A stretch of 64,000 nucleotides of DNA from Moraxella sp. (GTDB lineage Bacteria > Pseudomonadota > Gammaproteobacteria > Pseudomonadales > Moraxellaceae): the NCBI GenBank assembly GCA_030528385.1, contig JAUMYZ010000004.1:1-64000 (forward strand), given 5' to 3'. The notes below the pieces were generated by a model. It was given only the letters and a program-made list of their open reading frames with translations, was not told the DNA's origin and ran no database searches. Shown piece by piece: positions 18,771-27,432 of the stretch; the first letter of the stretch is position 1; every line of letters begins with the position of its first letter. Position numbers and translations under genes: made by a program.

Positions 18771-19304
18771 TTAGAAATTGTAGCGCACACCAACTTTGGC
18801 ACCATATTGGTCATCAGCAACACCCTTGCCAAGATAGTTGTATTCTACGCCACCGTCAACGGCAATCTTGGGGTTGATGTGATATTGTGCGCCTACAGAA
18901 ACGCCAGCCGCCATTTTGTATTCGTCTGTTTTGTCATACTTAACAGCGCCTTTGGCTCTGGTTTTGACATAATTTACGCCCACTCTGACACCTGCATAGG
19001 GAGTCAGGTTAGAAGTGGTTTGAAAATCATAAATAGCAGACGCACCGATAGAATCTGAGCTGACTTCAAGACCCTTTTTGTGTTCGGCTCTGCCAAAATG
19101 GGTATAATCGGCAACATAACGCACATTGCCCATGTCCTTACCCACTGCCACGCGCGCGCCAATTTCTGTGTCGTTGTCCTTGTCAAAGCCAGTTGCGCGC
19201 ATGCTTAAGTTTGACGACATCACATCACCTTGCACATAAGTAGAAGCATTGGCAGTCATCATCGCTGATAAGCCCAACAGAGCTAATACCATCATCTTTT
19301 TCAT
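18771..19304 (-). CDS. Opacity-family outer-membrane beta-barrel protein
   Basis: Predicted eight-stranded outer-membrane barrel of the Opa/OmpW-like type. From the ATG at 19304 (MKKMMVLALLGLSAMMTANA, AGGA 7 bases upstream) it has 177 residues; the GTG 15 bases further up lacks a site. A signal peptide is cleaved after ANA. Alternating amphipathic strands are seen throughout (IGARVAVGKD, LTPYAGVRVGVNYVKT, MAAGVSVGAQYHINP), ending in the aromatic barrel terminus YGAKVGVRYNF with C-terminal Phe as required for BAM recognition. Monocistronic with its own terminator, inserted between rpsO and truB. Whether it is an adhesin like neisserial Opa is unknown; no phase-variable repeats were seen in it. 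Confidence 0.8.
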   Translation of the reverse strand: MKKMMVLALLGLSAMMTANASTYVQGDVMSSNLSMRATGFDKDNDTEIGARVAVGKDMGNVRYVADYTHFGRAEHKKGLEVSSDSIGASAIYDFQTTSNLTPYAGVRVGVNYVKTRAKGAVKYDKTDEYKMAAGVSVGAQYHINPKIAVDGGVEYNYLGKGVADDQYGAKVGVRYNF

Positions 19305-19400
19305 AAGAAATCCTAGCACATGAGTTTAACCTGAAACATATGGACATTCTACTAAGCGAACACCAAGCGCACAAGCACATCTTACAAAAGTTTACCAGAT

Positions 19401-19426
19401 AAAAAATGCGATACACAAAAAGTATC
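19401..19426 (-). terminator. Possible terminator after truB
   Basis: GATAC (19410-19414) with GTATC (19422-19426), loop 7, then GCATTTTTT on the minus strand. The stem is only 5 bp. Confidence 0.35.
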
Positions 19427-19460
19427 CTGTGCGGCAAAATACCAAAGCAGCATTTACAAT

Positions 19461-20375
19461 TTAACCGCTCAGTATTCTTATCGGCTGCAATCTGCCCGTT
19501 GCTGACAGCTCGCCCAGTCCCACAAAACGCCCATCATGGTACAAACGCACTTGATGGTCATTGCTCACGTCATAATTTTTGTGGCGCACATTGAGCCGTT
19601 GCCCCATACAAACGCGCTTTGCTTCATGCGTATCTAAGTGCATTTTGGGCAGATGACTTACCATCGCATCAACTGGCAGCAATCTTGCCAAGCGCTCATC
19701 AAAACCGAGCGCCCCAAGCGCTTCAAGCCCAATGGCATCGTCAAGCAAAAACCCACCCGTCAAGGTGCGCTGCAAAACACTTAAATGTCCCACCGTACCC
19801 AAAGCGTCGGCAACACACTCACCCAGCACGCGCACATAGGTGCCTTTGGAGCAATTGACCACCAACTCAATCTCATCATCACTGATTTTGTTTAATGACA
19901 GCCGATGAATGTGTATTGGGCGGGCTTGGCGCTCAACATCAATACCCAAACGTGCATATTCATAGAGCTTTTTGCCATCTTTTTTGAGCGCCGAATACAT
20001 GGGCGGCACCTGCTTTTGCTGACCCAAAAACTGCCGAGCAACCGCGTCTAACTCATCTTGGGTGATGTTCAAGATGGGTGCTGTGGCCATCACCTGACCT
20101 GTCGCATCGCCTGTGTCGGTTTGGCTGCCCAGCTTAATCACGGCTTTATAACCCTTATTGGCATCTAAGCCAAACTGGCTAAACTTGGTGGCTTCCCCCA
20201 AACAAATCGGCAAAAGCCCTGTTGCCATCGGGTCAAGCGTGCCTGTGTGCCCAGCCTTTTTGCTGTCAAATTCTGCCGACATCAACAAACGCTTTGCTTG
20301 AGACAGCGCAGTGTGTGAACTCATGCCCGCTGGCTTGTCCAATAGCAACACCCCAGAAACAACGCGCTTAGCCAT
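19461..20375 (-). CDS. truB: tRNA pseudouridine(55) synthase TruB
   Basis: Makes pseudouridine 55 in the T-arm of tRNAs. 304 residues. The catalytic Asp is in GHTGTLDPMATGLLPICLGE (D48). Further core motifs are GSQTDTGDATG, CSKGTYVRVLGECVADAL and the C-terminal PUA-like region ending in RLQPIRILSG. ATG at 20375, overlapping the rbfA stop by 8 bases, so the two are translationally coupled. Last gene of the rimP-nusA-infB-rbfA-truB operon. Confidence 0.96.
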   Translation of the reverse strand: MAKRVVSGVLLLDKPAGMSSHTALSQAKRLLMSAEFDSKKAGHTGTLDPMATGLLPICLGEATKFSQFGLDANKGYKAVIKLGSQTDTGDATGQVMATAPILNITQDELDAVARQFLGQQKQVPPMYSALKKDGKKLYEYARLGIDVERQARPIHIHRLSLNKISDDEIELVVNCSKGTYVRVLGECVADALGTVGHLSVLQRTLTGGFLLDDAIGLEALGALGFDERLARLLPVDAMVSHLPKMHLDTHEAKRVCMGQRLNVRHKNYDVSNDHQVRLYHDGRFVGLGELSATGRLQPIRILSG

Positions 20376-20757
20376 TGTGATTGTCAGTTTGACTCTTTTG
20401 ATTGGCTGTTTGGATAAGTGCCATCATGTGATTGGCGCGCGCCGTTATTTCGTCATAATGAAAGCGTAAACGCGGTGTGGTGCGTGTTTTCATCACTTGC
20501 GACAGCTGCGTGCGCAAAAAACCTGCGGCATTTTTTAGCACATGAACACTCTCAATATGGCTGTCTTTGTTCATGCCCCCATCTTGGCTGGGTTCCAAAA
20601 TGGTTACATAAACGTCAGCATAACCCAAATCAGGGCTGACCTTAACGCTTGAAATGGTTACAAAACCTGTCAAACGTGGGTCGTTAATTTCATCACGAAT
20701 CAATACCGCCAATGTACGCTGAATTTGGTCGGCAAGTCGTTGCAAACGTTGACTCAT
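20368..20757 (-). CDS. rbfA: Ribosome-binding factor A
   Basis: KH-fold protein that helps mature the 16S rRNA 5 prime end and is important in the cold. The start chosen is the ATG at 20757 (MSQRLQRLADQIQRTLAVLI) with GGA 7 bases upstream, giving 129 residues; the upstream TTG frame adds only six residues. The family core INDPRLTGFVTISSVKVSPD is at about 28-47, followed by DVYVTILEP. Sits between infB and truB as is standard. Confidence 0.93.
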   Translation of the reverse strand: MSQRLQRLADQIQRTLAVLIRDEINDPRLTGFVTISSVKVSPDLGYADVYVTILEPSQDGGMNKDSHIESVHVLKNAAGFLRTQLSQVMKTRTTPRLRFHYDEITARANHMMALIQTANQKSQTDNHNG

Positions 20758-20790
20758 CTTTTTTCCAAAAATCAAAAAATCATGATAACC

Positions 20791-20813
20791 AAACCCCGCA
20801 ATCGGCAGGGTTT
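20791..20813 (-). terminator. Weak hairpin terminator between infB and rbfA
   Basis: AAACCC (20791-20796) with GGGTTT (20808-20813), extended by a wobble pair and GC pairs. The T tail is poor (TTTGG). It may be an attenuator or processing site within the operon. Confidence 0.4.
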
Positions 20814-20822
20814 GGACAATAA

Positions 20823-23594
20823 TTACAATTCACGCTTCACTTCGTGAATTTCAAAGACTTCAATCAAATCGCCAACCGCCACTTCATAGCCTTTGACCGC
20901 CAGACCACATTCCATGCCTGCTTTGACTTCGGTAACATCGTCTTTGTAACGGCGCAGTGATTGTAATTGACCGGTAAAAATTACCTTATCATCGCGCAAA
21001 ACACGAATTGGTTTGTTGCGATAAATGGTGCCTTCTTGCACCATACAGCCAGCCGCCGCACCAAACTTGCTTGAGCGAAACACTTCACGCACCTGCGCAA
21101 TGCCCAAGATTTGTTCGCGGTGCTCTGGAGCAAGCATGCCACTCATCGCCGCTTTGACATCGTCTATCAGACCATAAATGACGCTATAGTAACGAATGTC
21201 CAGCCCTGCTTCGTCCGCCTTACGTCTGCCTGCGCTGTCAGCACGCACATTAAAACCAAGCAGCACCGCTTCGCCCGACTCCGCCAAAATCACATCAGAT
21301 TCGCTGATTGCACCCACGCCAGAACTGATGACACGCACCTTAACTTCATCGGTGGAAAGCTCATCAAGCGCATTTAATAAGGCTTCTAGCGAACCACGCA
21401 CATCAGTTTTTAAAATGATGTTCAAAGTCGCTGCTTCTTTGCCCATGCTCTCAAACATATTCTCTAAACGCAGTTTATTTTGGCGCTCAAGCACTCTGTC
21501 GCGCTCACGAGCCATACGAAAATCCGCCACTTCGCGAGCCTTTTTCTCATCAGACACCACAATAAATTCAGAACCTGCCGCAGGCGCATCGGGCAAACCC
21601 AAAATCTCCACAGGAATGGAAGGGCCTGCTGTCTTGATACGCGCGCCGTTTTCGTCAGTCATTGCACGTACCTTGCCATAAAACTCGCCCGCCAACACCA
21701 AATCGCCTTGGTTGAGCGTGCCTTTTTTGACCAACAAACTGGCAACCGCGCCGCGTCCCTTATCCACACGGGATTCAATAACCACCCCTTGAGCCGCGCC
21801 ATCCACAGGAGCAGTCAGCTCCATGATTTCAGCTTGAATGCTGATGGTCTCCAAAAGTTCATCAATGCCCGCGCCTGTTTTGGCAGACACTTTGACCATT
21901 GATGTATCGCCACCCCAAGCGTCAGTGATGATTTCTTTGACAGACAATTCGGTTAAAACACGCTCAGGGTCAGCGGTGTCTTTGTCAATTTTGTTCATTG
22001 CCACAATGATTGGTGTGCCAGCGGCGCGGGCATGGTCAATGGCTTCTTCGGTTTGTGGCATCACACCATCATCGGCCGCCACCACCAACACCACAATGTC
22101 GGTTGCCTGCGCACCGCGCGAACGCATGGCAGTAAAAGCGGCGTGTCCTGGGGTGTCCAAGAAAGTAATCACACCACGTTCTGTAGTTACGTGGTAAGCA
22201 CCAATATGCTGAGTAATGCCGCCCGCTTCACCGCCTGCCACTTTGGTTTCACGAATTTTATCCAGCAGCGATGTTTTGCCGTGGTCAACGTGTCCCATGA
22301 TGGTAACCACAGGTGGGCGCGCCTGTACATTGCCCATTTTTTCGTCAGCCGCTTCTTGCAAGTCATCTTCTAGCTTGGTGTCGCTTACCAGCACCAAATT
22401 GTGCCCAAACTCTTCCACCACAAGCGCCGCCGTTGTTTGGTCAATGACATCAGACTCGCGCACCATCTCGCCCATTTTCATCAGCGCTTTGATAACTTCG
22501 CGCACTTTGACCGCCATCTTTTGGGCAAGGTCAGACACCACGATGGACTCGCCAACTTCCACGCTATAAACAATTTTCTCAACAGGCATTTCAAATTTGT
22601 GCTGGTTGGCTTGTGATGATTTTAGACCGCGCGCTTTGGTTTTGATTTCGCGCTCTTCTTGTTGTCCTTTGCGTTTAGCGGTCTTGGTGCGGTTGCCAGA
22701 TGTGCTGCCACGCTTAATTTCACGGCGCTCTTTTTCAAAGGATTCTTCTAAGGCAACTCCCACCAAGCCCTTAGCAAGCGGCTCGTCTTTACGCACCACT
22801 GAGCTTGCCGCTTCTTCTTTTTCACTGTATTTGCTCGCCATTTGTTTCATTTGCTCAAGCGTGCGGTTTTGGGCATCGATGGCAGCCTTGCGACGAGTTT
22901 CGGCTTCTATTTGGCGCAGACGCTCTTCTTGAGCTTCACGCGCTTTGCGCGCTTCTTTGTCTTCAGGGCACGTGGTTTTGTTAGGCACTGGTTTGGCGGT
23001 CGCCTTTTTCTTGGCGGCCGATTTGTCGGCTTTTTTGACTTGGGTCTTGACCACTTCACTGCTTTGGACAATGGCGGCGGTCTCTTCTTTTTTGATTTTT
23101 TTGACTACTACAGACGTTGCTGGCGCAGACGCTGCTTGACTTGCCTGACTGTTGGCACGCATGGCAGCCAAAGTAGCTTCTTGACGCTTAGCGGCTTCTT
23201 GTTTGCGTCGCTCTTCTGCTTGTTTGATTTCAGCAGCTTTTAAGCGCGCTTCTTCGGCAGCCTTGGCTTTGGCGGCAACTTCTTCGGCAATTTTTGATGT
23301 GTCTGGTTTTTCAAAGACTTTTTTCTTGGCTTTAACGACGTTGATGTTTTTGGCTTTGCCTGTGGTGTCGGTGATTTTGGCGGTGGTGGTGGTTTTGGCT
23401 TTTAAGCTGATGCGAGATTTTTGAGCTTGTCCATGACTGCGCTTTAAAAAAGCCACCAGTTGTTCTTGTTCGCTTTCGCTGACAATGTCGTTTTCGCTGC
23501 GAGTGGGCAATCCTGCATCAACGAGTTGTTTGAGCAAGACATCGGGGGTTTTGTTAGAAAGTTTAGCAAGTTCTTTAACGGTTTTTTCTGCCAT
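20823..23594 (-). CDS. infB: Translation initiation factor IF-2
   Basis: GTPase that places fMet-tRNA on the 30S subunit. Start at the ATG at 23594 ([20 protein letters not shown]), giving 923 residues; the upstream in-frame start at 23630 is not conserved. Layout: IF2_N module (1-60), a long charged Lys/Glu/Ala-rich linker rich in [14 protein letters not shown]-type helix (about 80-330), a second IF2_N-like module, then the G domain with [14 protein letters not shown] (G1), DTPGHAAF (G3), NKIDK (G4) and SAKTG (G5), and domains II-IV. A single CDS is visible; internal start sites for shorter isoforms are possible. nusA precedes it. Confidence 0.97.
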   Translation of the reverse strand: MAEKTVKELAKLSNKTPDVLLKQLVDAGLPTRSENDIVSESEQEQLVAFLKRSHGQAQKSRISLKAKTTTTAKITDTTGKAKNINVVKAKKKVFEKPDTSKIAEEVAAKAKAAEEARLKAAEIKQAEERRKQEAAKRQEATLAAMRANSQASQAASAPATSVVVKKIKKEETAAIVQSSEVVKTQVKKADKSAAKKKATAKPVPNKTTCPEDKEARKAREAQEERLRQIEAETRRKAAIDAQNRTLEQMKQMASKYSEKEEAASSVVRKDEPLAKGLVGVALEESFEKERREIKRGSTSGNRTKTAKRKGQQEEREIKTKARGLKSSQANQHKFEMPVEKIVYSVEVGESIVVSDLAQKMAVKVREVIKALMKMGEMVRESDVIDQTTAALVVEEFGHNLVLVSDTKLEDDLQEAADEKMGNVQARPPVVTIMGHVDHGKTSLLDKIRETKVAGGEAGGITQHIGAYHVTTERGVITFLDTPGHAAFTAMRSRGAQATDIVVLVVAADDGVMPQTEEAIDHARAAGTPIIVAMNKIDKDTADPERVLTELSVKEIITDAWGGDTSMVKVSAKTGAGIDELLETISIQAEIMELTAPVDGAAQGVVIESRVDKGRGAVASLLVKKGTLNQGDLVLAGEFYGKVRAMTDENGARIKTAGPSIPVEILGLPDAPAAGSEFIVVSDEKKAREVADFRMARERDRVLERQNKLRLENMFESMGKEAATLNIILKTDVRGSLEALLNALDELSTDEVKVRVISSGVGAISESDVILAESGEAVLLGFNVRADSAGRRKADEAGLDIRYYSVIYGLIDDVKAAMSGMLAPEHREQILGIAQVREVFRSSKFGAAAGCMVQEGTIYRNKPIRVLRDDKVIFTGQLQSLRRYKDDVTEVKAGMECGLAVKGYEVAVGDLIEVFEIHEVKREL

Positions 23595-23626
23595 TGTTTT
23601 ACCTAAATTTGTTATGAATTTGACTG

Positions 23627-23689
23627 GCACAAAGCCAAACTTTGTGCACCCAACAGATTTGCCAAATCACACAAATTTAAGGATTTGGC
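23627..23689 (-). promoter_or_regulatory. Two hairpins in the nusA-infB spacer
   Basis: Stem 1: GCACAAAG (23627-23634) with CTTTGTGC (23640-23647), 8 bp perfect, 5-base loop. Stem 2: GCCAAAT (23661-23667) with ATTTGGC (23683-23689), 7 bp, 15-base loop. They stand 33 and 67 bases before the infB ATG, without T runs. A processing or translational-control role is inferred only. Confidence 0.45.
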
Positions 23690-23745
23690 AACTATAATTG
23701 CAACGTACCCATCACAGTACATTTATATAAAAGTTACACATGGCG

Positions 23746-25227
23746 TCATTCAAACCACGATTGACGCGCATTCATAATCAGCTTGGCAGCAAGCGCACTG
23801 TCCAAACCTTCAATGTCTTCAATATCAAAAACCGCCTGTTCAGCAAGGTCATCTAACGTAATGATGTCTCGCTCTGCCAGCTTATAAGCCACTGCGGTGG
23901 TCATCTCTTCCAAAGCAAGCAGCTCGGCGCTTGGTTCTTTGATGTTTTGTTGTTTGATAAGCTCATCACTGATAACCACTTCTTTGGCGCGCTCTTGAAT
24001 TAGGGCAATGGCTTCATCGTCAAGCCCATCAATCTCATAAAAAGTCTCAGCAGGCACATACGCCACTTCTTCAATGGTGGTAAAGCCCACTTCCACCAAG
24101 GCTTCTGCCAAATCCTTGTCCACTTCTAAACGCTCATAAAACAAATCCACCAACACTTGGGTTTCGGACGCTTGGCGCTCTTGGTAGTCAGATTCCAACA
24201 TCATATTGAGCCTATACCCTGTCAAATCCGATGCCAAACGCACGTTTTGACCTTGAGCGCCAATAGCACGCGCCAGTTGTTCATTGGTCTTAAAGATGAT
24301 GTCGGCGGTTTTGTTGTCTTCGTCCAAAAACAAACTAGAAACATCAGCAGGCTCCAACGCGCTGATGATGTATTGCACAGGGTCATCGCTCCAGACCACC
24401 ACGTCAATGCGCTCACCATCTAACTCTTGTTGCACCGCCTGAATGCGCGTGCCACGCATGCCAATGCACGCACCGACTGGGTCAATACGATGGTCGTTGG
24501 TTTTGACAGAGATTTTGGCGCGCAATCCTGGCAGACGCGCCACATCGCGCACTTCAATAATCCCTTCGGCAATCTCTGGCACTTCTTTGGTCATCAACGC
24601 AATGAGCATTTCTTTATTGGCACGCGACAACAACAGCTGCGCGCCACGCCCATCACGATTGACTTGGTATAACAGCGAAGTAATGCGGCTTTTGGGACGC
24701 AACATTTCTCTGGGCAGTGCTTGGTCTTTGGCAAGATAGCCTTCAGCGCCATCACCCAAGTCAATCACATAGCCATCGCGGCTTTGCTTTTTGACTTCCC
24801 CCATCAACAGCTCACCAACACGCGCTTCAAACGCATCGGCAATCAACGCGCGCTCAGCCTCACGAATCTTTTGGATAATGACTTGCTTGGCTTGAGTGGC
24901 AGCAATGCGTCCAAACTCAATAGATTCAATTTGCTCTTCTTTGATGTCGCCAATCTGCCATTCATTGGCATCCAAATCACTGATGGCAAGCTGGCAAGCT
25001 GGCATTTCATGGTCTTCATCGGCAACCACCGTCCAATAACGATAGGTGTCATAATCGCCTGTTTTGCGGTCAATGCTAACACGAATGGCAACTTCTGGCT
25101 GGTCGGTATAGACTTTTTTCTTGGTTGAAAACACCAAAGCCTGTTCAATGGCGACAAAAACATCTTCAGGATTTAGCCCTTTTTCGTTGCTGACAGTCTC
25201 CACAACGGTTAAAATCTCACGGCTCAT
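23746..25227 (-). CDS. nusA: Transcription termination/antitermination factor NusA
   Basis: Binds RNA polymerase and nascent RNA, modulating pausing, termination and rRNA antitermination. 493 residues, the long gammaproteobacterial form. Order: N-terminal RNAP-binding domain (1-130), S1 domain (about 135-200, VKKQSRDGYVIDLGDGAEGY), KH1/KH2 (ACIGMRGTRIQAVQQEL and ARAIGAQGQNVRLASDLTG), and two C-terminal acidic repeats (from about 360, with TTIEEVAYVPAETFYEIDG and DIITLDDLAEQAVFDIEDIE). ATG at 25227. Between rimP and infB as in E. coli. Confidence 0.97.
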   Translation of the reverse strand: MSREILTVVETVSNEKGLNPEDVFVAIEQALVFSTKKKVYTDQPEVAIRVSIDRKTGDYDTYRYWTVVADEDHEMPACQLAISDLDANEWQIGDIKEEQIESIEFGRIAATQAKQVIIQKIREAERALIADAFEARVGELLMGEVKKQSRDGYVIDLGDGAEGYLAKDQALPREMLRPKSRITSLLYQVNRDGRGAQLLLSRANKEMLIALMTKEVPEIAEGIIEVRDVARLPGLRAKISVKTNDHRIDPVGACIGMRGTRIQAVQQELDGERIDVVVWSDDPVQYIISALEPADVSSLFLDEDNKTADIIFKTNEQLARAIGAQGQNVRLASDLTGYRLNMMLESDYQERQASETQVLVDLFYERLEVDKDLAEALVEVGFTTIEEVAYVPAETFYEIDGLDDEAIALIQERAKEVVISDELIKQQNIKEPSAELLALEEMTTAVAYKLAERDIITLDDLAEQAVFDIEDIEGLDSALAAKLIMNARQSWFE

Positions 25228-25316
25228 GTTGTTATCCTTTCATTATCGGGTTAAATAAAGGGGGAAAGTGCGGCTACCAATCAATCACGGACATTTTTAC
25301 AAATAAGACAACAAAC

Positions 25317-25814
25317 TCAGTCTTGGTACACCAAATTTGCTTTATCCACATTATCAAAAGCGATGTCAAATTCAAGATTGTCGCCAGTGAGCACTTTCAT
25401 GCTGACATCACTGACTGCCAGCAGACGACCTGTTACCTTGCGGCGTTTATGCTCGCCTGAAACGATGGCATGAATCAGACGCAAATTAACCATCTCACCA
25501 ACAAACTGTCCTACTTGAGATGGGCTAAATAACGGACGGTCAAACCCAGGTGATGACACTTCAAGCACATACTCACCAGCGATTGGGTCATGCACATCTA
25601 ACACACCCGACACTTGATGGGTAACCGCCGAACAATCGTCAATGGTGATGTACTTGTCCGCTTGTTTGTTCTCTGGCAAAACTTCAATATAAATTCTTAG
25701 CAGCGATTTGCGCCCTTGTGGCATAAACTCAATCCCCCAAAGCTCAACGCCACAGGCAGCCACTGCAGGAGCAATGATTTGGGTCAATTCTAAAACTTTA
25801 CTTGACGGTTTCAT
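25317..25814 (-). CDS. rimP: Ribosome maturation factor RimP
   Basis: Assists 30S subunit assembly. 165 residues. The N-terminal domain has WGIEFMPQGRKSLLRIYIE, the DCSAVTHQVSGVLDVHDPI stretch and the hallmark YVLEVSSPGFDRPL (about 83-96), followed by the C-terminal SH3-like domain. ATG at 25814. First protein gene of the nusA operon, 174 bases downstream of the initiator tRNA, from which it is separated by a terminator-like hairpin. Confidence 0.95.
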   Translation of the reverse strand: MKPSSKVLELTQIIAPAVAACGVELWGIEFMPQGRKSLLRIYIEVLPENKQADKYITIDDCSAVTHQVSGVLDVHDPIAGEYVLEVSSPGFDRPLFSPSQVGQFVGEMVNLRLIHAIVSGEHKRRKVTGRLLAVSDVSMKVLTGDNLEFDIAFDNVDKANLVYQD

Positions 25815-25900
25815 GTAAGTGCATTTATCCTTTTAATACACAATCATTCTAACATACAATCATGAGTGGTCAGCCAGCAATTTGACAAATTGCAAATACA

Positions 25901-25924
25901 AAAAAACCCAACACATGGTGGGCT
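25901..25924 (-). terminator. Terminator after the initiator tRNA gene
   Basis: On the minus strand AGCCCA pairs with TGGGTT around an 8-base loop, then a run of seven T residues. It probably limits readthrough from the strong tRNA promoter into rimP. Confidence 0.6.
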
Positions 25925-25988
25925 TAAAGTTATTCTGCCAGCCTTTTCCTTATCTTGGGAAAACATCTCTCAAGATAGGATTTTAAAA

Positions 25989-26065
25989 TGGTAGCGGGGG
26001 CTGGATTTGAACCAACGACCTTCGGGTTATGAGCCCGACGAGCTTCCAGACTGCTCCACCCCGCA
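25989..26065 (-). tRNA. metY: tRNA-fMet (CAT), initiator
   Basis: 77 bases including an encoded CCA. The anticodon stem carries the three G-C pairs (GGG-CTCATAA-CCC) and the 5 prime end TGCGGGGTGGAGCAG has the initiator-type mismatched first pair. It matches E. coli fMet tRNA over most of its length. As in E. coli metY, it is upstream of rimP-nusA-infB. Confidence 0.96.
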
Positions 26066-26080
26066 TCAATTTAGAACTCC

Positions 26081-26108
26081 ATTATAACAAAAAAATTGTA
26101 TTTGTCAA
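26081..26108 (-). promoter_or_regulatory. Consensus sigma70 promoter of the initiator tRNA gene
   Basis: Perfect TTGACA (26103-26108) and perfect TATAAT (26081-26086), 16-base spacer, 15 bases before the tRNA 5 prime end. Confidence 0.85.
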
Positions 26109-26435
26109 GCATGATTTAAAAATATTGCCAAATAAAGTTAGGATTGACCATATTTGCTCTTGCTTTATGCAAACCACCACCTATAAATTTAGCCAACACC
26201 TAAATGTTTTTATTTGATACTTTACAATGCACCCACCCATCGTTCATGTTGTACCGTGTCGCACAGGCGGACATTTTCCAGCATTGAGCCAAAGCCAATA
26301 TGCCAACACATCTATAATTTTGGCAGTTTTATTTTGAGCAATCTTAGCGTAAATTTCTCTTTATTTTACGCATTTTTCGTCCAAAATGTACATTTCAACC
26401 AAGATTATTTTATTGTAATTTTGTTGCGAAAAAAC
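26109..26435. other. Spacer between the tRNA quartet and the initiator tRNA
   Basis: No gene. In Enterobacteria tufB follows this tRNA quartet; nothing resembling an EF-Tu fragment is visible here. The sequence is AT-rich with no recognised motif. Confidence 0.5.
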
Positions 26436-26466
26436 AAAAACCCTTGAAATGTATAAGTTTCAAAGG
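26436..26466 (-). terminator. Terminator of the tRNA Thr-Tyr-Gly-Thr operon
   Basis: Nine-pair stem, CCCTTGAAA (26441-26449) with TTTCAAAGG (26458-26466) including one wobble, loop 8, followed on the minus strand by a T run. It lies 8 bases past the last tRNA. Confidence 0.8.
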
Positions 26467-26474
26467 CTTAGATA

Positions 26475-26549
<75 letters not shown>

Positions 26550-26556
26550 AATGAAC

Positions 26557-26630
26557 TGGAGCGGGTGGCGGGAATCGAACCCGCACCATCAGCTTGGAAG
26601 GCTGAGGTTCTACCACTAAACTACACCCGC
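26557..26630 (-). tRNA. tRNA-Gly (TCC)
   Basis: 74 bases with encoded CCA. Acceptor GCGGGTG/CACCCGC, anticodon loop CTTCCAA, T-loop GTTCGATTC. Position of E. coli glyT. Confidence 0.95.
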
Positions 26631-26653
26631 AAGGGCATCTATGGGTAGATGGA

Positions 26654-26737
26654 TGGTGGTGGGGGAAGGATTCGAACCTTCGAAGCTTTCGCGACAGAGT
26701 TACAGTCTGTTGGGTTTGACCGCTCCCCAACCCCACC
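26654..26737 (-). tRNA. tRNA-Tyr (GTA)
   Basis: 84 bases with encoded CCA and a long variable arm as expected for bacterial Tyr. Acceptor GGTGGGG/CCCCACC, anticodon loop CTGTAAC. Position of E. coli tyrU. Confidence 0.95.
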
Positions 26738-26800
26738 TAGATGGTTTAGGTATGCCTAAAAAGAAAAGCACCAAATTCGGGCTCTACCTAAATATAGGAA

Positions 26801-26876
<76 letters not shown>

Positions 26877-26897
26877 GGTGTTTCCTAAGTGCTGCGT

Positions 26898-26925
26898 ATA
26901 ATAACATATTTTTTAAATTGCGCAA
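26898..26925 (-). promoter_or_regulatory. Promoter of the four-tRNA operon
   Basis: TTGCGC (26920-26925), 16-base spacer, TATTAT (26898-26903), then a GC-containing discriminator (ACGCAGC) as in stringently controlled stable-RNA promoters. AT-rich sequence upstream could act as an UP element. Confidence 0.6.
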
Positions 26926-26998
26926 GCCATTTTTTAATAAAAATTTGATAAATTTTATAACTATTTGTTTTTATTAAAAAATTTTATTCCTTGTTATC

Positions 26999-27032
26999 TT
27001 TATTTGGATTTGTTATGATAAATCCAAATAAA
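26999..27032. repeat. 13-bp perfect inverted repeat upstream of the membrane-protein gene
   Basis: TTTATTTGGATTT (26999-27011), 8-base spacer, AAATCCAAATAAA (27020-27032). It ends 25 bases before the ATG at 27058 and about 75 bases upstream of the divergent tRNA promoter. It is a candidate operator or leader hairpin; neither strand has a T tail. Confidence 0.65.
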
Positions 27033-27057
27033 AAATACAGTAAAATCAAGGAATATT

Positions 27058-27432
27058 ATGTACACCATTGCTTCATTGATAACACTGATTTATTTTGTGG
27101 TAACTGCAATTTTTTTGTTGCCCGATGCCTATATGTGGTTGATATTTGTGATATTCATCATTAGTCAAACCACAGTGTACTGGACATTTAAATGGTTTTT
27201 TCCCAAACATCTGTCGGCACTTGACGTTGCTAGCACCCACCGCTTTATCAGCAGTGGCATTGGGGCTTTGCTAGGATATTTACTGGCTTTTAATGCCCAC
27301 AGCCCCGTGCCAAATGAGTGGCGATGGACTGCTGTCGCACTGCTATCCATCATTGGCAGTAGCGTCATACCACGCCTATGGTCAAAACAAGTCAAACAAC
27401 CAAGCCCTGACAAGCCATCTCAACGGCCTTGA
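27058..27432 (+). CDS. Small inner-membrane protein of unknown function
   Basis: 124 residues from the ATG at 27058, with AAGGA 6 bases upstream. Three or four hydrophobic segments (about 4-22, 25-43, 66-82, 91-106) and a basic, proline-rich C-terminal tail (SKQVKQPSPDKPSQRP). No known family recognised. It is transcribed away from the tRNA operon, and its last 41 bases overlap the 3 prime end of convergent trpE, so both tails share sequence. The palindrome just upstream may regulate it. Confidence 0.7.
   Translation: MYTIASLITLIYFVVTAIFLLPDAYMWLIFVIFIISQTTVYWTFKWFFPKHLSALDVASTHRFISSGIGALLGYLLAFNAHSPVPNEWRWTAVALLSIIGSSVIPRLWSKQVKQPSPDKPSQRP

Noticed and set aside
21196-22932. Several long plus-strand ORFs opposite infB
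   Set aside because: Shadows of the conserved infB frame; low-complexity Ser/Thr-rich translation.
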